From assembly GCF_011764545.1 (NCBI RefSeq), contig NZ_AP022870.1, positions 2,898,001 through 2,962,000 on the forward strand: a stretch of 64,000 nucleotides of DNA, written 5' to 3'. This document shows, piece after piece, positions 36,844 to 44,859 of this stretch (within the stretch, counting starts at the first letter, position 1; each line of letters begins with the position of its first letter). This DNA is from Phytohabitans flavus. GTDB taxonomy: Bacteria > Actinomycetota > Actinomycetes > Mycobacteriales > Micromonosporaceae. The translations under genes were made by a program, and so were the position numbers. The notes under the pieces are model-generated. The model was not told where the DNA came from, made no database searches, and saw only the letters and a program-made list of their open reading frames with translations.

Positions 36844-39800
36844 TCACGCCGGGCCGCTGATGATCGCGGTCAGCGCGTCGATGTCGCGGGTCAGCACCAC
36901 GCGTACGTCCGCGTCCGGCACCAGCGCGGTGTCGGTGGCCAGCACGCGGAGCGCGGCGAGCTGCTGTAGCGCCCGCTTGTCGTTGCCGGCCGCCTCCGAT
37001 ACACGGGCGGCCTCCAGCTTGTTCGACAGCTTCTGGTGAGCCGACTTGGAGAGCTGGCCCGTGCTGCGGAAGCGGTCGATCAGGTTCTGCACGTCGCGGA
37101 ACGACGTTTCGACGTAGAACCGGACCGTCGTGGTCGTGCGGTTGCCGGCCTTGTCGGTGGCGGTGACGGTCAGCTCGTGCATGCCCAGCCCGAGGTCGTA
37201 CAAGGGCTGGACCCGCCCGCTGGCGTACGCCGCGCCGTCCATCGTGCCGACCGTCGTGGCGATGCCGGACGTCGGGTCGACCGCCTGGTACGTGATCCGT
37301 ACGTCCAGGCTGTCGCCGTACACCCCGCCGTCGGCCACGCCGGCGACGATGGTGGTCGGCCTGGTGCCGTCGACCTTCACGATCGCCGACTTGAGCGCCT
37401 CGGCGTTGCCGGCCGCGTCCGTGGCCCGGTAGCGCAGCTCGTGCTCGCCGTCGCCGGTGATGTCGACCGGACCGGTGTACGCGGTCCACGGGCCGCCGTC
37501 GAGCGACCACTGGGTCGTGGCCACGCCGGCACCGCCGTCGGTCGCGGTGAGCGTCACGGGTACCGCGCCCGCGTGCCAGCCGTTGTCGTTGGCCGGCGCG
37601 AACGCGGCGGTCGTGAGCGGTGCCGTCCCGTCGGTGCGCAGCGTCACCGTACGGGTCTGCTCGACGTTGCCGGCCTTGTCGGTGGAGCGGAAGCGCACCT
37701 CGTGCTGACCGTCACCGGTGACGCCGAACGGTCCGGTGTAGACCGTCCACGTCGTACCGCCGTCCACCTGGTACTGCGTGGACGCGAGGCCGCTGCCGCC
37801 CGGCTCGTCGGAGGCGGCCAGCGTGACCGTCGCCGCGCCGGTGTACCAGCCGCCGGACTGCGGGCCGGTCAGCGACGCCTGGGTCGACGGGGCGGTGGTG
37901 TCCGCGCCGCCGGTGGGTGCGCCGTAGACGTTCAGGTCCCACAGCGAGTAGCCCCACTCGGTGCCGCGCTCCGCGCAGTACACCCGCACGTAGCGACCCA
38001 CGCCGGCGACCTCGATGTCGTCGATGCCGCCGTCGCCGTTCGTGGTGCTGTACACCGGGGCCCAGTCGGTGCCGTTCGTCGACGTCTGGATCTCGTACGA
38101 CTTGGCGAACGCCGCCTCCCAGTTGAGGCGCACGCGGCTGAGGTCGTACACGGCGCCGAGGTCCACGCTGATCCACTGTGGATCGCTGTGGACACTCCCC
38201 CACCGGGTGGAGGCGTTGCCGTCGACCACGTTGCCTGGCACGTGCGTGCTGTCCGGCTCCACACTGGACGCCTCGGTCGGCTTGCCACGGGCGAGGTCGT
38301 CGCCGGTGGTACCGCCCGCGCGTACCCGGATGTTCCGGTAGCTGATCTCCAACCCGGCGCCGTCGTTCTGCACGCCGATGTAGCCGTTCGCGATGGCCCG
38401 GTTGCTCATGTAGTCGGTGATCTTTACGCCGTTGAGGTAGACCTCGACGTGCTGCCCGCTGACCCGGATGTCGTACGAGTTCCATTCACCGGGCTCGTTG
38501 AGGTTGGCCTCGCGCAGTGCGGTGTCCGGCCCCTTGAAGCTGTACACGCTGCCGGTCGTGCGGGTCGGGTCGTTGTCGGTGGCGTCGATCTGGATCTCGT
38601 GTCCGCTGTCGACGGGTTTCCACGGGTCGTCACCGGGGTCGGGGAAGCCGATGAAGACACCGCCGTTGTCGTCGCCCGGCATCATCCAGTCGACCTTGAG
38701 CGAGTAGTCGCTGAACGTCCGGACCGGGAACCACAGCAGGCCCATGCCGCCGACCGAGCTGATCGTGCCGTTGTCCAGCGTGAACCCGCCCGGACCGGCG
38801 TGCTGCCACTGGTCGAGGCTGGCCTGGGTGCCGTCGAAGAGCGGCGTGTAGCCCGCTTCCGGCCGGCAGTCCCCGGCCGCGTCGCCGGCGGCCAGCCGGA
38901 TGCCGCCGAGCAGCATCTTCAGGTAGTTCTCGTCGGCGAACGACTCGGTGGTGTGCCCCATGCCGGTGTACCAGGAGCGGCCACCGTCGTAGCGCTGGCA
39001 CCACGTGATCGGGTGGTCGGCACCCATGCCGCCGCCGCTGTAGCTGGACTCGTCGAGGTTGGCGAGCACCTTCACGTTGCCGCGCGGGTTGGTGCGGTAG
39101 TTGTACCACTCGTCGGTGCGGGTCCAGGTCGGCGGAAGGTGCGCGGTGGACGGGTTGGCCCGGTCCTCGAAGCGCACGGTCGCCTGCTGGGTCGCCGGGT
39201 GCGACTGGAAGTACGCGCCGACGAGGCCGCCGTACCACGCCCAGTCGTACTCGGTGTCGGCCGCCGCGTGGATGCCGGCGTACCCGCCGCCGCCCCGGAT
39301 GTAGCCCTCGAACGCCGCCTGCTGGTTGGCGTCGAGCACGTCACCGGTCGTGGAGAGGAAGATGACCGCCTTGTACTTGGCGAGATTTTCCGGGGTGAAG
39401 GCGGCCGCGTCCTCGGTGGCGTCGACGGCGAAGCCGTGCTGCTCGCCGAGCCGCTCGATCGCCGCGACGCCGGCCGGGATGGAGTCGTGCCGGAAGCCGG
39501 TCGTCTTGGAGAAGAGCATCACCCGGTAGCCCGGCGGCTCGCCGCCCGTCGTCTCGCCGAACACGTTGAAGTCGAACAGCGAGTAGCCCCAGGCGGTGGT
39601 GCGCTGGGTGCCGTGCATGCGTACGTAGCGGCCGGATCCCTCGAACCGGATGTCGTCGATGCCGCCGTCGCCCGCGGTCGTGCTGTAGACGGTGGTCCAC
39701 TCCTGGCCGTCGTTCGAGGTCTGGATCTCGTACGCCTTGGCGGAGGCGGTCTCCCAGCTCAGCCGTACCCGGCGTAGCTCGTACACCGAGCCGAGGTCGA

Positions 39801-42357
39801 CCTGGATCCACTGTGGATCGGTGTACTCGCTGGACCAGCGGGTGGTGGCGTCGCCGTCGACGACCAGCTCGGGCACCCGGTACGCCTCGTAGGTGGAGGA
39901 GGCGACCACCGGGCGGCCGCGGGCGAGGTCGCCGTTGCCGGTACCGCCGCCGAGGAACGTGAAGCTGTCCACGTTGAACAGGTCACTGCCGGCGGCGCCG
40001 CTGAACGTGAGGTACATGCTGCCGGTGCCGGCGGGAGCGGCGATCGCGGCGTTCACCGTCGTGAAGTTTTCCCAGCCGCCGGTGCCGGGCACGGTGAGCG
40101 TGCCGGCGACCGGGCCGTCCGGGGATCCGGTGCGCACCTGGATCTGGCCCCCGCCGCCGGCTCCGGCGGAGACGACCGCGCTGATGCCGGTCACCCGGTC
40201 CAGGTCGTACGGGCTGAAGCCGACCCACTCACCATTGTGGATGGAGCCGACGAAGCTCCCCTCGGCGCGCGGGCTCGCGGTGACCGCGACGTTGCCGCTG
40301 GAGGTGGCGAAGTGCTCGGCCTGCCGGTGCCTCGGCTGGATGACGATCTGCGAGTTTCCGGCGAGTCCACCGGCGTCCGTGTACGACGCGTCGATGACGC
40401 CGAAGAGGTTGTCGCTCGCGTTGTGCTCGCTGTTCGCGGTGGTGTGCAGCACGCCGGTGCAGCCGGTCTCGCTCGTGATCGGGTGGCCGTGCTGGTCGTG
40501 CCCGAGCACGAAGCTCACCGTCACCTTTGAACAGTCCACCGTGGAGTCTTCCGGGTCGGAGACCGTCACGGTGTACGGGATCGCGTCGCCGAAGCCGAAG
40601 ACCGAGCCCTCGACCGGCGCGGTGATGGTGACCGTCGGCGCGGTGTTGCCGACCGTGACGGTGACCGTGGCGTTGCCGAAGTTGCCGGCCGTGTCGGTGA
40701 CGGTCACCTTCGCGGTGTAGCTGCCGTTGTTCTGGTACGTGTGGGTGGGGCTGGCCGCGGTGGAGGTGCCGCCGTCGCCGAACGTCCAGGCGTACGAGAG
40801 CTGGTCGCCCTCCGGGTCGGTGGAGCCGGTCGCGTCGAACGCGACGGTCAGCGGGCCGGTGCCGGAGGTCTTGTCCGCGTCGATCACCGCGGTCGGCGAG
40901 CGGTTGCCGCCCGGCGCGGTCTCGATGCGGTACAGGGCGGAGTGCTCGTCGCCGTTGAACCAGCCGGCGCCGTAGTCGAGCACGTAGAGCGCGCCCTCCG
41001 GGCCCATCGCCATGTCCATGATGTGCTTGTGGGTCCACGGGAAGGCGGCGATCGTACCGGCGCTGCCGTCGCCGTCCGCGGTGATCGTCTTGATCCAGTC
41101 CTGGGTGAACTCACCGGCGAAGAACTTGCCGTCGAAGCTTTCCGGCAGCTTGGTCGCCGAGTCCAGGCCGGCGTCGAAGCGGTAGACCGGGCCGGCCATC
41201 GGACCGCCGCCGTTGCCCAGCGGCGAGGACATGCCGCCGTCGTACGCGATCCAGGCCGGCTGCGCCGGGGGCAGCTCGCGGAGGCCGGTGTTGTGCGGTG
41301 ACTCGTTCACCGGCGCGGCGCAGTCGAACTTGGGGCCGGAGGTGCCGGTGGCGAAGTCGTAGTCGTTGTAGGGCGTGTTGTAGCCCTGGCAGTACGGCCA
41401 GCCGAAGTTGCCCGGCCCGGTGATCCGCTCGAACTCCTGGTGCCCGCCGTCGCCCCGGTTGGGGTCGGCGGCCTCCGCGTCGGCGGCGTAGTTGCCTACG
41501 TACACCGTGCCGGTGGCCTTGTCGACGGAGAGCCGGAACGGGTTGCGGAAGCCCATCGCGTAGATCTCCGGGCGGGTCCGCGCGGTGCCCGGCGCGAAGA
41601 GGTTGCCGGCCGGGACCGTGTACGTCCCGTCGTCCTCCGGGTGGATCCGGAGCACCTTGCCGCGCAGGTCGTTGGTGTTGCCGGCGGTACGCTGCGCGTC
41701 GAAGTCCCAGCTGTACCCGTCACGCTCGTCGATCGGCGTGTAGCCGCTGGACGACCAGGGTTGGGTGTCGTCGCCGGTGCTCAGGTACAGGTTGCCCTGC
41801 GCGTCGAAGTCGATGTCGCCGCCGACGTGGCAGCACATGCCCCGGTCCGCGGTCACCTGGAGCAGCTTCTTCTCGCTGGCCAGGTCCACTGTGTTGTCCG
41901 GCCGCAACGTGAAGCGGGACAGCTGGTTGTGGCCCTGCCAGCGGGCGAAGTCGGCGTCGGTGCCGTTGGACGGCGCGTCACCGGCCGGTGTGGAGGCGAG
42001 CACCGGCGCGTAGTACAGGTAGATCCAGCGGTTCGACGCGAAGTCGGGGTCGGCCGCGATGCCTTGCAGCCCCTCCTCGTCGTGCGTGTACACCGGGATC
42101 GTCGCGGCGAGCTTGGTGCCGCCGACCGGGTCGGTGGCGAAGATGCGCCCGTCCCGCGACGTGTGCAGTGCGGTGCGGTCGGGCAGCACGGCCAGGGACA
42201 TCGGCTCGCCCATGGCGGCCGGTCCCTTGGCGAGGGTGACCTCTTGCAGGATCGGTTCGGCGGCCTTGGCCTGCGCGGACGCGGGGGTGGCCGGAACGGT
42301 GAGTGAGGTGAGGACGAGTGCGGCACAGGCCAATGGCGCCAAAAGGCGACGGCGCAT
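36844..42357 (-). CDS. giant secreted carbohydrate-related protein (PQQ-type propeller, PKD, CBM6, discoidin x2, ThuA, DUF1080)
   Basis: About 1837 residues from ATG 42357 with a signal peptide ending ASA-Q. Order of parts: glucose/sorbosone dehydrogenase-like propeller (about 30-480; MGFRNPFRLSVD, GNFGWPYC), PKD domain (about 490-570; GSTDPEGDQLSYAWTFGDG), CBM6-like domain (about 690-820), F5/8 discoidin domain (about 830-950), ThuA domain (about 965-1190; GGGGYAGIHAAADTEYDW), DUF1080/3-keto-glycoside hydrolase-like domain (about 1200-1390; DNGGVFIGFPDPGDDPW), a second discoidin domain, then Ig-like repeats and a C-terminal helical coil. Such fusions act outside the cell on glycans, combining binding and cleavage or oxidation. 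It stands alone, with its end at a bidirectional terminator. Confidence 0.88.
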   Translation of the reverse strand: MRRRLLAPLACAALVLTSLTVPATPASAQAKAAEPILQEVTLAKGPAAMGEPMSLAVLPDRTALHTSRDGRIFATDPVGGTKLAATIPVYTHDEEGLQGIAADPDFASNRWIYLYYAPVLASTPAGDAPSNGTDADFARWQGHNQLSRFTLRPDNTVDLASEKKLLQVTADRGMCCHVGGDIDFDAQGNLYLSTGDDTQPWSSSGYTPIDERDGYSWDFDAQRTAGNTNDLRGKVLRIHPEDDGTYTVPAGNLFAPGTARTRPEIYAMGFRNPFRLSVDKATGTVYVGNYAADAEAADPNRGDGGHQEFERITGPGNFGWPYCQGYNTPYNDYDFATGTSGPKFDCAAPVNESPHNTGLRELPPAQPAWIAYDGGMSSPLGNGGGPMAGPVYRFDAGLDSATKLPESFDGKFFAGEFTQDWIKTITADGDGSAGTIAAFPWTHKHIMDMAMGPEGALYVLDYGAGWFNGDEHSALYRIETAPGGNRSPTAVIDADKTSGTGPLTVAFDATGSTDPEGDQLSYAWTFGDGGTSTAASPTHTYQNNGSYTAKVTVTDTAGNFGNATVTVTVGNTAPTVTITAPVEGSVFGFGDAIPYTVTVSDPEDSTVDCSKVTVSFVLGHDQHGHPITSETGCTGVLHTTANSEHNASDNLFGVIDASYTDAGGLAGNSQIVIQPRHRQAEHFATSSGNVAVTASPRAEGSFVGSIHNGEWVGFSPYDLDRVTGISAVVSAGAGGGGQIQVRTGSPDGPVAGTLTVPGTGGWENFTTVNAAIAAPAGTGSMYLTFSGAAGSDLFNVDSFTFLGGGTGNGDLARGRPVVASSTYEAYRVPELVVDGDATTRWSSEYTDPQWIQVDLGSVYELRRVRLSWETASAKAYEIQTSNDGQEWTTVYSTTAGDGGIDDIRFEGSGRYVRMHGTQRTTAWGYSLFDFNVFGETTGGEPPGYRVMLFSKTTGFRHDSIPAGVAAIERLGEQHGFAVDATEDAAAFTPENLAKYKAVIFLSTTGDVLDANQQAAFEGYIRGGGGYAGIHAAADTEYDWAWYGGLVGAYFQSHPATQQATVRFEDRANPSTAHLPPTWTRTDEWYNYRTNPRGNVKVLANLDESSYSGGGMGADHPITWCQRYDGGRSWYTGMGHTTESFADENYLKMLLGGIRLAAGDAAGDCRPEAGYTPLFDGTQASLDQWQHAGPGGFTLDNGTISSVGGMGLLWFPVRTFSDYSLKVDWMMPGDDNGGVFIGFPDPGDDPWKPVDSGHEIQIDATDNDPTRTTGSVYSFKGPDTALREANLNEPGEWNSYDIRVSGQHVEVYLNGVKITDYMSNRAIANGYIGVQNDGAGLEISYRNIRVRAGGTTGDDLARGKPTEASSVEPDSTHVPGNVVDGNASTRWGSVHSDPQWISVDLGAVYDLSRVRLNWEAAFAKSYEIQTSTNGTDWAPVYSTTNGDGGIDDIEVAGVGRYVRVYCAERGTEWGYSLWDLNVYGAPTGGADTTAPSTQASLTGPQSGGWYTGAATVTLAASDEPGGSGLASTQYQVDGGTTWTVYTGPFGVTGDGQHEVRFRSTDKAGNVEQTRTVTLRTDGTAPLTTAAFAPANDNGWHAGAVPVTLTATDGGAGVATTQWSLDGGPWTAYTGPVDITGDGEHELRYRATDAAGNAEALKSAIVKVDGTRPTTIVAGVADGGVYGDSLDVRITYQAVDPTSGIATTVGTMDGAAYASGRVQPLYDLGLGMHELTVTATDKAGNRTTTTVRFYVETSFRDVQNLIDRFRSTGQLSKSAHQKLSNKLEAARVSEAAGNDKRALQQLAALRVLATDTALVPDADVRVVLTRDIDALTAIISGPA

Positions 42358-42585
42358 CGCGCGCTCCTTCCCGTTGAGTGATGACTCAGCGGATCGAAGT
42401 GGGACAGGGCGCGCCGCCGCACCTGGAACAGGCCGTAAGAACAATGTGGACAATCCGGTCAGGGGCCACCGTGCCACCGCGCGGCCAAAGATCGGATGTG
42501 TGCTGACGCGAATGTACCGGCGGCCCGGTGACCCGTCAACGAGTGATCAGCAGGCCGGCGTAGTCCCCGGCACGTGTGGCCGGAA

Positions 42586-42658
42586 GATTTGGGCTACCGC
42601 GATGTCCGCCGGGCACCGGACCGCTGCTCCCGCGGCCTCACCCTCCGCGGTTCACAAC
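42586..42658 (+). repeat. dispersed structured repeat, copy D
   Basis: GATTTGGGCTACCGCGATGT to CCTCCGCGGTTCACAAC. It shares at least 50 positions by eye with copy E but the first stem has one mismatch (CGCCG for CGCGG). It is the left arm of the inverted pair. Confidence 0.8.
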
Positions 42659-42772
42659 CACAACCCCGGCCGGTCTGGTCGACGCGGTCGACGCCGCCGT
42701 GAGATATGGGCCGAGCTGGAGGCCGCCGACGCATCCCGGTGGCCCCGGCCCGCCGGGCCGGTGCTGTTTTGG

Positions 42773-42845
42773 TTTGTGTAGCGCGGAGGGTGAGGCCGCG
42801 GGAGCAACGGTCCGGACCACCGCGGACATCGCGGTAGCCCAAATC
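42773..42845 (-). repeat. dispersed structured repeat, copy E
   Basis: On the minus strand GATTTGGGCTACCGCGATGT to CCTCCGCGCTACACAAAC, with the GGTCCGGACC palindrome intact. It is the right arm of the inverted pair and abuts the possible gene fragment at 42846-42945. Confidence 0.8.
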
Positions 42846-42950
42846 TTGAAATAGATCCTCTCGTGCTCTCGAAATAAGCGTCCGCGACGCGCACGGCAAG
42901 CTCCGCCTCCAGCTCGCCCTCGCGCTCCGGCGCCTCCACCGCCATCCCGG

Positions 42951-43076
42951 TTAGGTTCGGAAGAAGATGTTGACGCAGACGGTGGCCACGACGGACAGCA
43001 CCAGCGACGCCACGATCATCAGCAGGCAGCCGGGCCCGCCGCCGAGCGACCTGATCTCCACCTTTCCGATGCGCAC
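42951..43076 (-). CDS. 41-residue single-pass membrane protein
   Basis: GTG 43076 to TAA 42951: MRIGKVEIRSLGGGPGC, then a continuous hydrophobic segment LLMIVASLVLSVVATVCVNI and a short FFRT end. The G-G-G-P-G-C turn before the helix is a pattern I associate with short actinomycete membrane proteins of unknown function. Codon third positions are nearly all G or C. No strong ribosome site is visible. It may be followed in the same transcript by the small frame starting at 42945. Confidence 0.6.
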   Translation of the reverse strand: MRIGKVEIRSLGGGPGCLLMIVASLVLSVVATVCVNIFFRT

Positions 43077-43114
43077 GTACCCGAATACCCCGGACGGGCG
43101 GCGCTAGTCGGGGG

Positions 43115-43786
43115 TCAGCGGGCGTCGAGGAACGTGAGCACCGCGAGCACCCGCCGGTGGTCGTCGTCCGCCTCGGCCAGCGCGAGCTTGGCCAGGATGT
43201 GCCGCACGTGCTTCTCCACCGTGCCCTCGGTCAGCCAGAGGCGGCGGGCGATGCCCGCGTTGGAGCGCCCCTCCGCCATCAGCGACAGCACCTCGCGCTC
43301 CCGCGAGCTGAGCGCGGCGAGCGGGTCGTTGCGGCGGCGGGCGGTGACCAGCTCCTGGATCAGCGCCGGGTCGACCACCGAGCCGCCCCGCCCGACCCGG
43401 CCCAGCGTGTCGATGAACTCGGCCACGTCGCTGACCCGGCTCTTCAGCAGGTAGCCGACCGCGCGTCCGCTGGCCAGCAGCTCCATCGCGTGGTCGAACT
43501 CGGCGTGCGCGGAGAGCACCATGATCGCCATGTCGGGGTGCTCCTGGCGGATGGCGCGGGCCGTGTCAAGCCCCTCGGTGGTGTGCGTCGGCGGCATCCG
43601 GATGTCGATGACCGCCAGGTCGGGGCTTGTCTCCCGGACCAGGGCCAACAGCGCCGTGCCGTCGCCGGCCTGGCCCACCACCGCCAGGCCGGAGCGCTCC
43701 ATGAGGCTCGCCAGCCCTTCGCGGAGCAGAATGTCGTCATCGGCGATGGCGACCCGCAACGGGGTCGCCTCGCCGTTCGCTGTCAT
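43115..43786 (-). CDS. NarL/LuxR-type response regulator
   Basis: 223 residues from ATG 43786. Receiver domain: VAIADDDILLREGL (acidic pocket), phosphoacceptor Asp in LAVIDIRMPP, and the conserved Lys in YLLKSRV. The C-terminal helix-turn-helix is LSSREREVLSLMAEGRSNAGIARRLWLTEGTVEKHVRHIL. It lies 8 bases after the PrsW-like gene, hence one operon; no kinase is adjacent. Its partner may be the PrsW-like protein's neighbours or an orphan kinase. Confidence 0.93.
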   Translation of the reverse strand: MTANGEATPLRVAIADDDILLREGLASLMERSGLAVVGQAGDGTALLALVRETSPDLAVIDIRMPPTHTTEGLDTARAIRQEHPDMAIMVLSAHAEFDHAMELLASGRAVGYLLKSRVSDVAEFIDTLGRVGRGGSVVDPALIQELVTARRRNDPLAALSSREREVLSLMAEGRSNAGIARRLWLTEGTVEKHVRHILAKLALAEADDDHRRVLAVLTFLDAR

Positions 43787-43794
43787 GGTCAGGA

Positions 43795-44754
43795 TTATCG
43801 GGCATGCGCCACCCGCGCGGTGGCCTGCCTCCGCCAGCGCAGCCACAGCAGCACCACGCCCACCGCGGCGTCCGCGGCCAGCAGGCTCCAGTTGAGGATC
43901 GTGTACAGGTGCACCTGGGTCTGCGTTACGCCGGGCGCCTGGCCGAGCTCGATCATCCGGAGCTGGCTGGCGGTGCCGGTCAGCAGCAGCGTGAGCCACA
44001 CCGCCACGATGCCGGCCGCGTCCCACATCGCGTGCAGCGCCGAGACCACCAGGAACCAGCCGAACACCGAGCCGCGCGGCCTGGGCCGGCCGTTGCGGGC
44101 CCGTGCCGCGGTGGCGAAGAGCACGCCGCCCAGGATCGCGGTCCACAGGCCGTGGCCGACCGGGGCGAGGGCGCCGCGCAGGGCCTCGGTCTCCACGACG
44201 TTCAGCAGGGAGAGGCCGCTCGGGGTGAAGAGTGAGGTGAACGCGTAGCCGGCGCTCTCCAGGGCGGCGAACCCGAAGCCGACCGAGGCGCCGAGCACCA
44301 TCCCGTCGCGGACCGTGTAGCGGGTCAGGTGGCGGGACAGCAGCCACAGCGCGCCGAGCTTCACCGCCTCCTCGATGAGGCCGACGCCCACGAAGCCGAG
44401 CCCCGAGGGTTGCCGTAGCAGCGCCGACTCCAGCACCGAGGCGCCCAGCACGCCGAGCACGCCGCCGACCACGAACGCGGTGAAGATCCGCTGCGGGGTC
44501 AGCACGCCGTCGGCGCGGGCGAACGCGAACGCCACGAACGTGACCGGCACCAGGAAGCTGCCGAGCAGGATCACGGTCGGGACCAGGTTGACGTTGAGCG
44601 TGGCGAAGGTGATCAGCACGGTCGCCGCCCACAGCGCGGCGCCGACGAGGAAGAGCTTCAGCCAGCTCGGCATGTGACGGCGGTGCCGGACCGCCGCCTG
44701 GGGGTAGGCCGCCGGGTACGGTGCCGGCTCGACGAGAGAGGTCATAGCGCTCAT
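43795..44754 (-). CDS. PrsW-family membrane protease
   Basis: 319 residues with eight or so membrane helices. The PrsW metalloprotease-like motifs are seen: GLIEEAVKLGALWLL (E-E-x-x-K), GASVGFGFAALESAGYAF and a His-bearing PVGHGLWTAILGG plus SALHAMWDAAG. In Bacillus PrsW performs site-1 cleavage of an anti-sigma factor. In this window it is paired with a NarL-type regulator, so it may act in a stress-signalling path. The N-terminal ~28 residues are cytosolic and Pro-rich. Confidence 0.88.
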   Translation of the reverse strand: MSAMTSLVEPAPYPAAYPQAAVRHRRHMPSWLKLFLVGAALWAATVLITFATLNVNLVPTVILLGSFLVPVTFVAFAFARADGVLTPQRIFTAFVVGGVLGVLGASVLESALLRQPSGLGFVGVGLIEEAVKLGALWLLSRHLTRYTVRDGMVLGASVGFGFAALESAGYAFTSLFTPSGLSLLNVVETEALRGALAPVGHGLWTAILGGVLFATAARARNGRPRPRGSVFGWFLVVSALHAMWDAAGIVAVWLTLLLTGTASQLRMIELGQAPGVTQTQVHLYTILNWSLLAADAAVGVVLLWLRWRRQATARVAHAR

Positions 44755-44810
44755 ACGAAGAGGCTCGCAACGAGGGCGCTCTCCGCGCTTCGCTGCCAGC
44801 CTCCGTTTCG

Positions 44811-44859
44811 AGTACCCGCTAGCAGGTACTTGCCTTACCGGGTATCCCTCTACCGGGTA
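44811..44859. promoter_or_regulatory. cluster of TACC/GGTA palindromes upstream of the PrsW operon
   Basis: AGTACC-N8-GGTACT at 44811-44830 is a perfect 6-base inverted repeat. TACCGGGTA occurs at 44836-44844 and again at 44851-44859, each itself a TACC-g-GGTA palindrome, with centres 15 bases apart. The last overlaps the poxB stop codon. The array is 57 bases or more upstream of the PrsW start and is a good candidate for an operator, possibly of the regulator encoded in that operon. Confidence 0.55.

Larger units (their letters stand above)
42358..42950. other. intergenic region with a facing pair of dispersed repeats
   Basis: About 590 bases. The first ~130 are the leader of the large secreted protein (AAGGAGCG before its ATG). 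Copies D (plus) and E (minus) of the dispersed repeat face each other across about 114 bases. Between copy E and 42950 a minus-strand frame MAVEAPEREGELEAELAVRV runs into copy E, which may be a gene fragment cut by the repeat. No other gene is supportable. Confidence 0.5.

Noticed and set aside
37036..39777. A 913-codon open frame on the plus strand
   Set aside because: It runs opposite to the giant secreted protein, has Val/Arg/Gly-rich composition with no domain, and exists because high-GC third positions keep the antisense frame open.
42594..42945. Short frames through repeats D and E encoding RDVRGGPD-type peptides
   Set aside because: The same peptide appears from each repeat copy in several frames, so it reflects the DNA repeat and not a gene, except for the possible fragment at its start.
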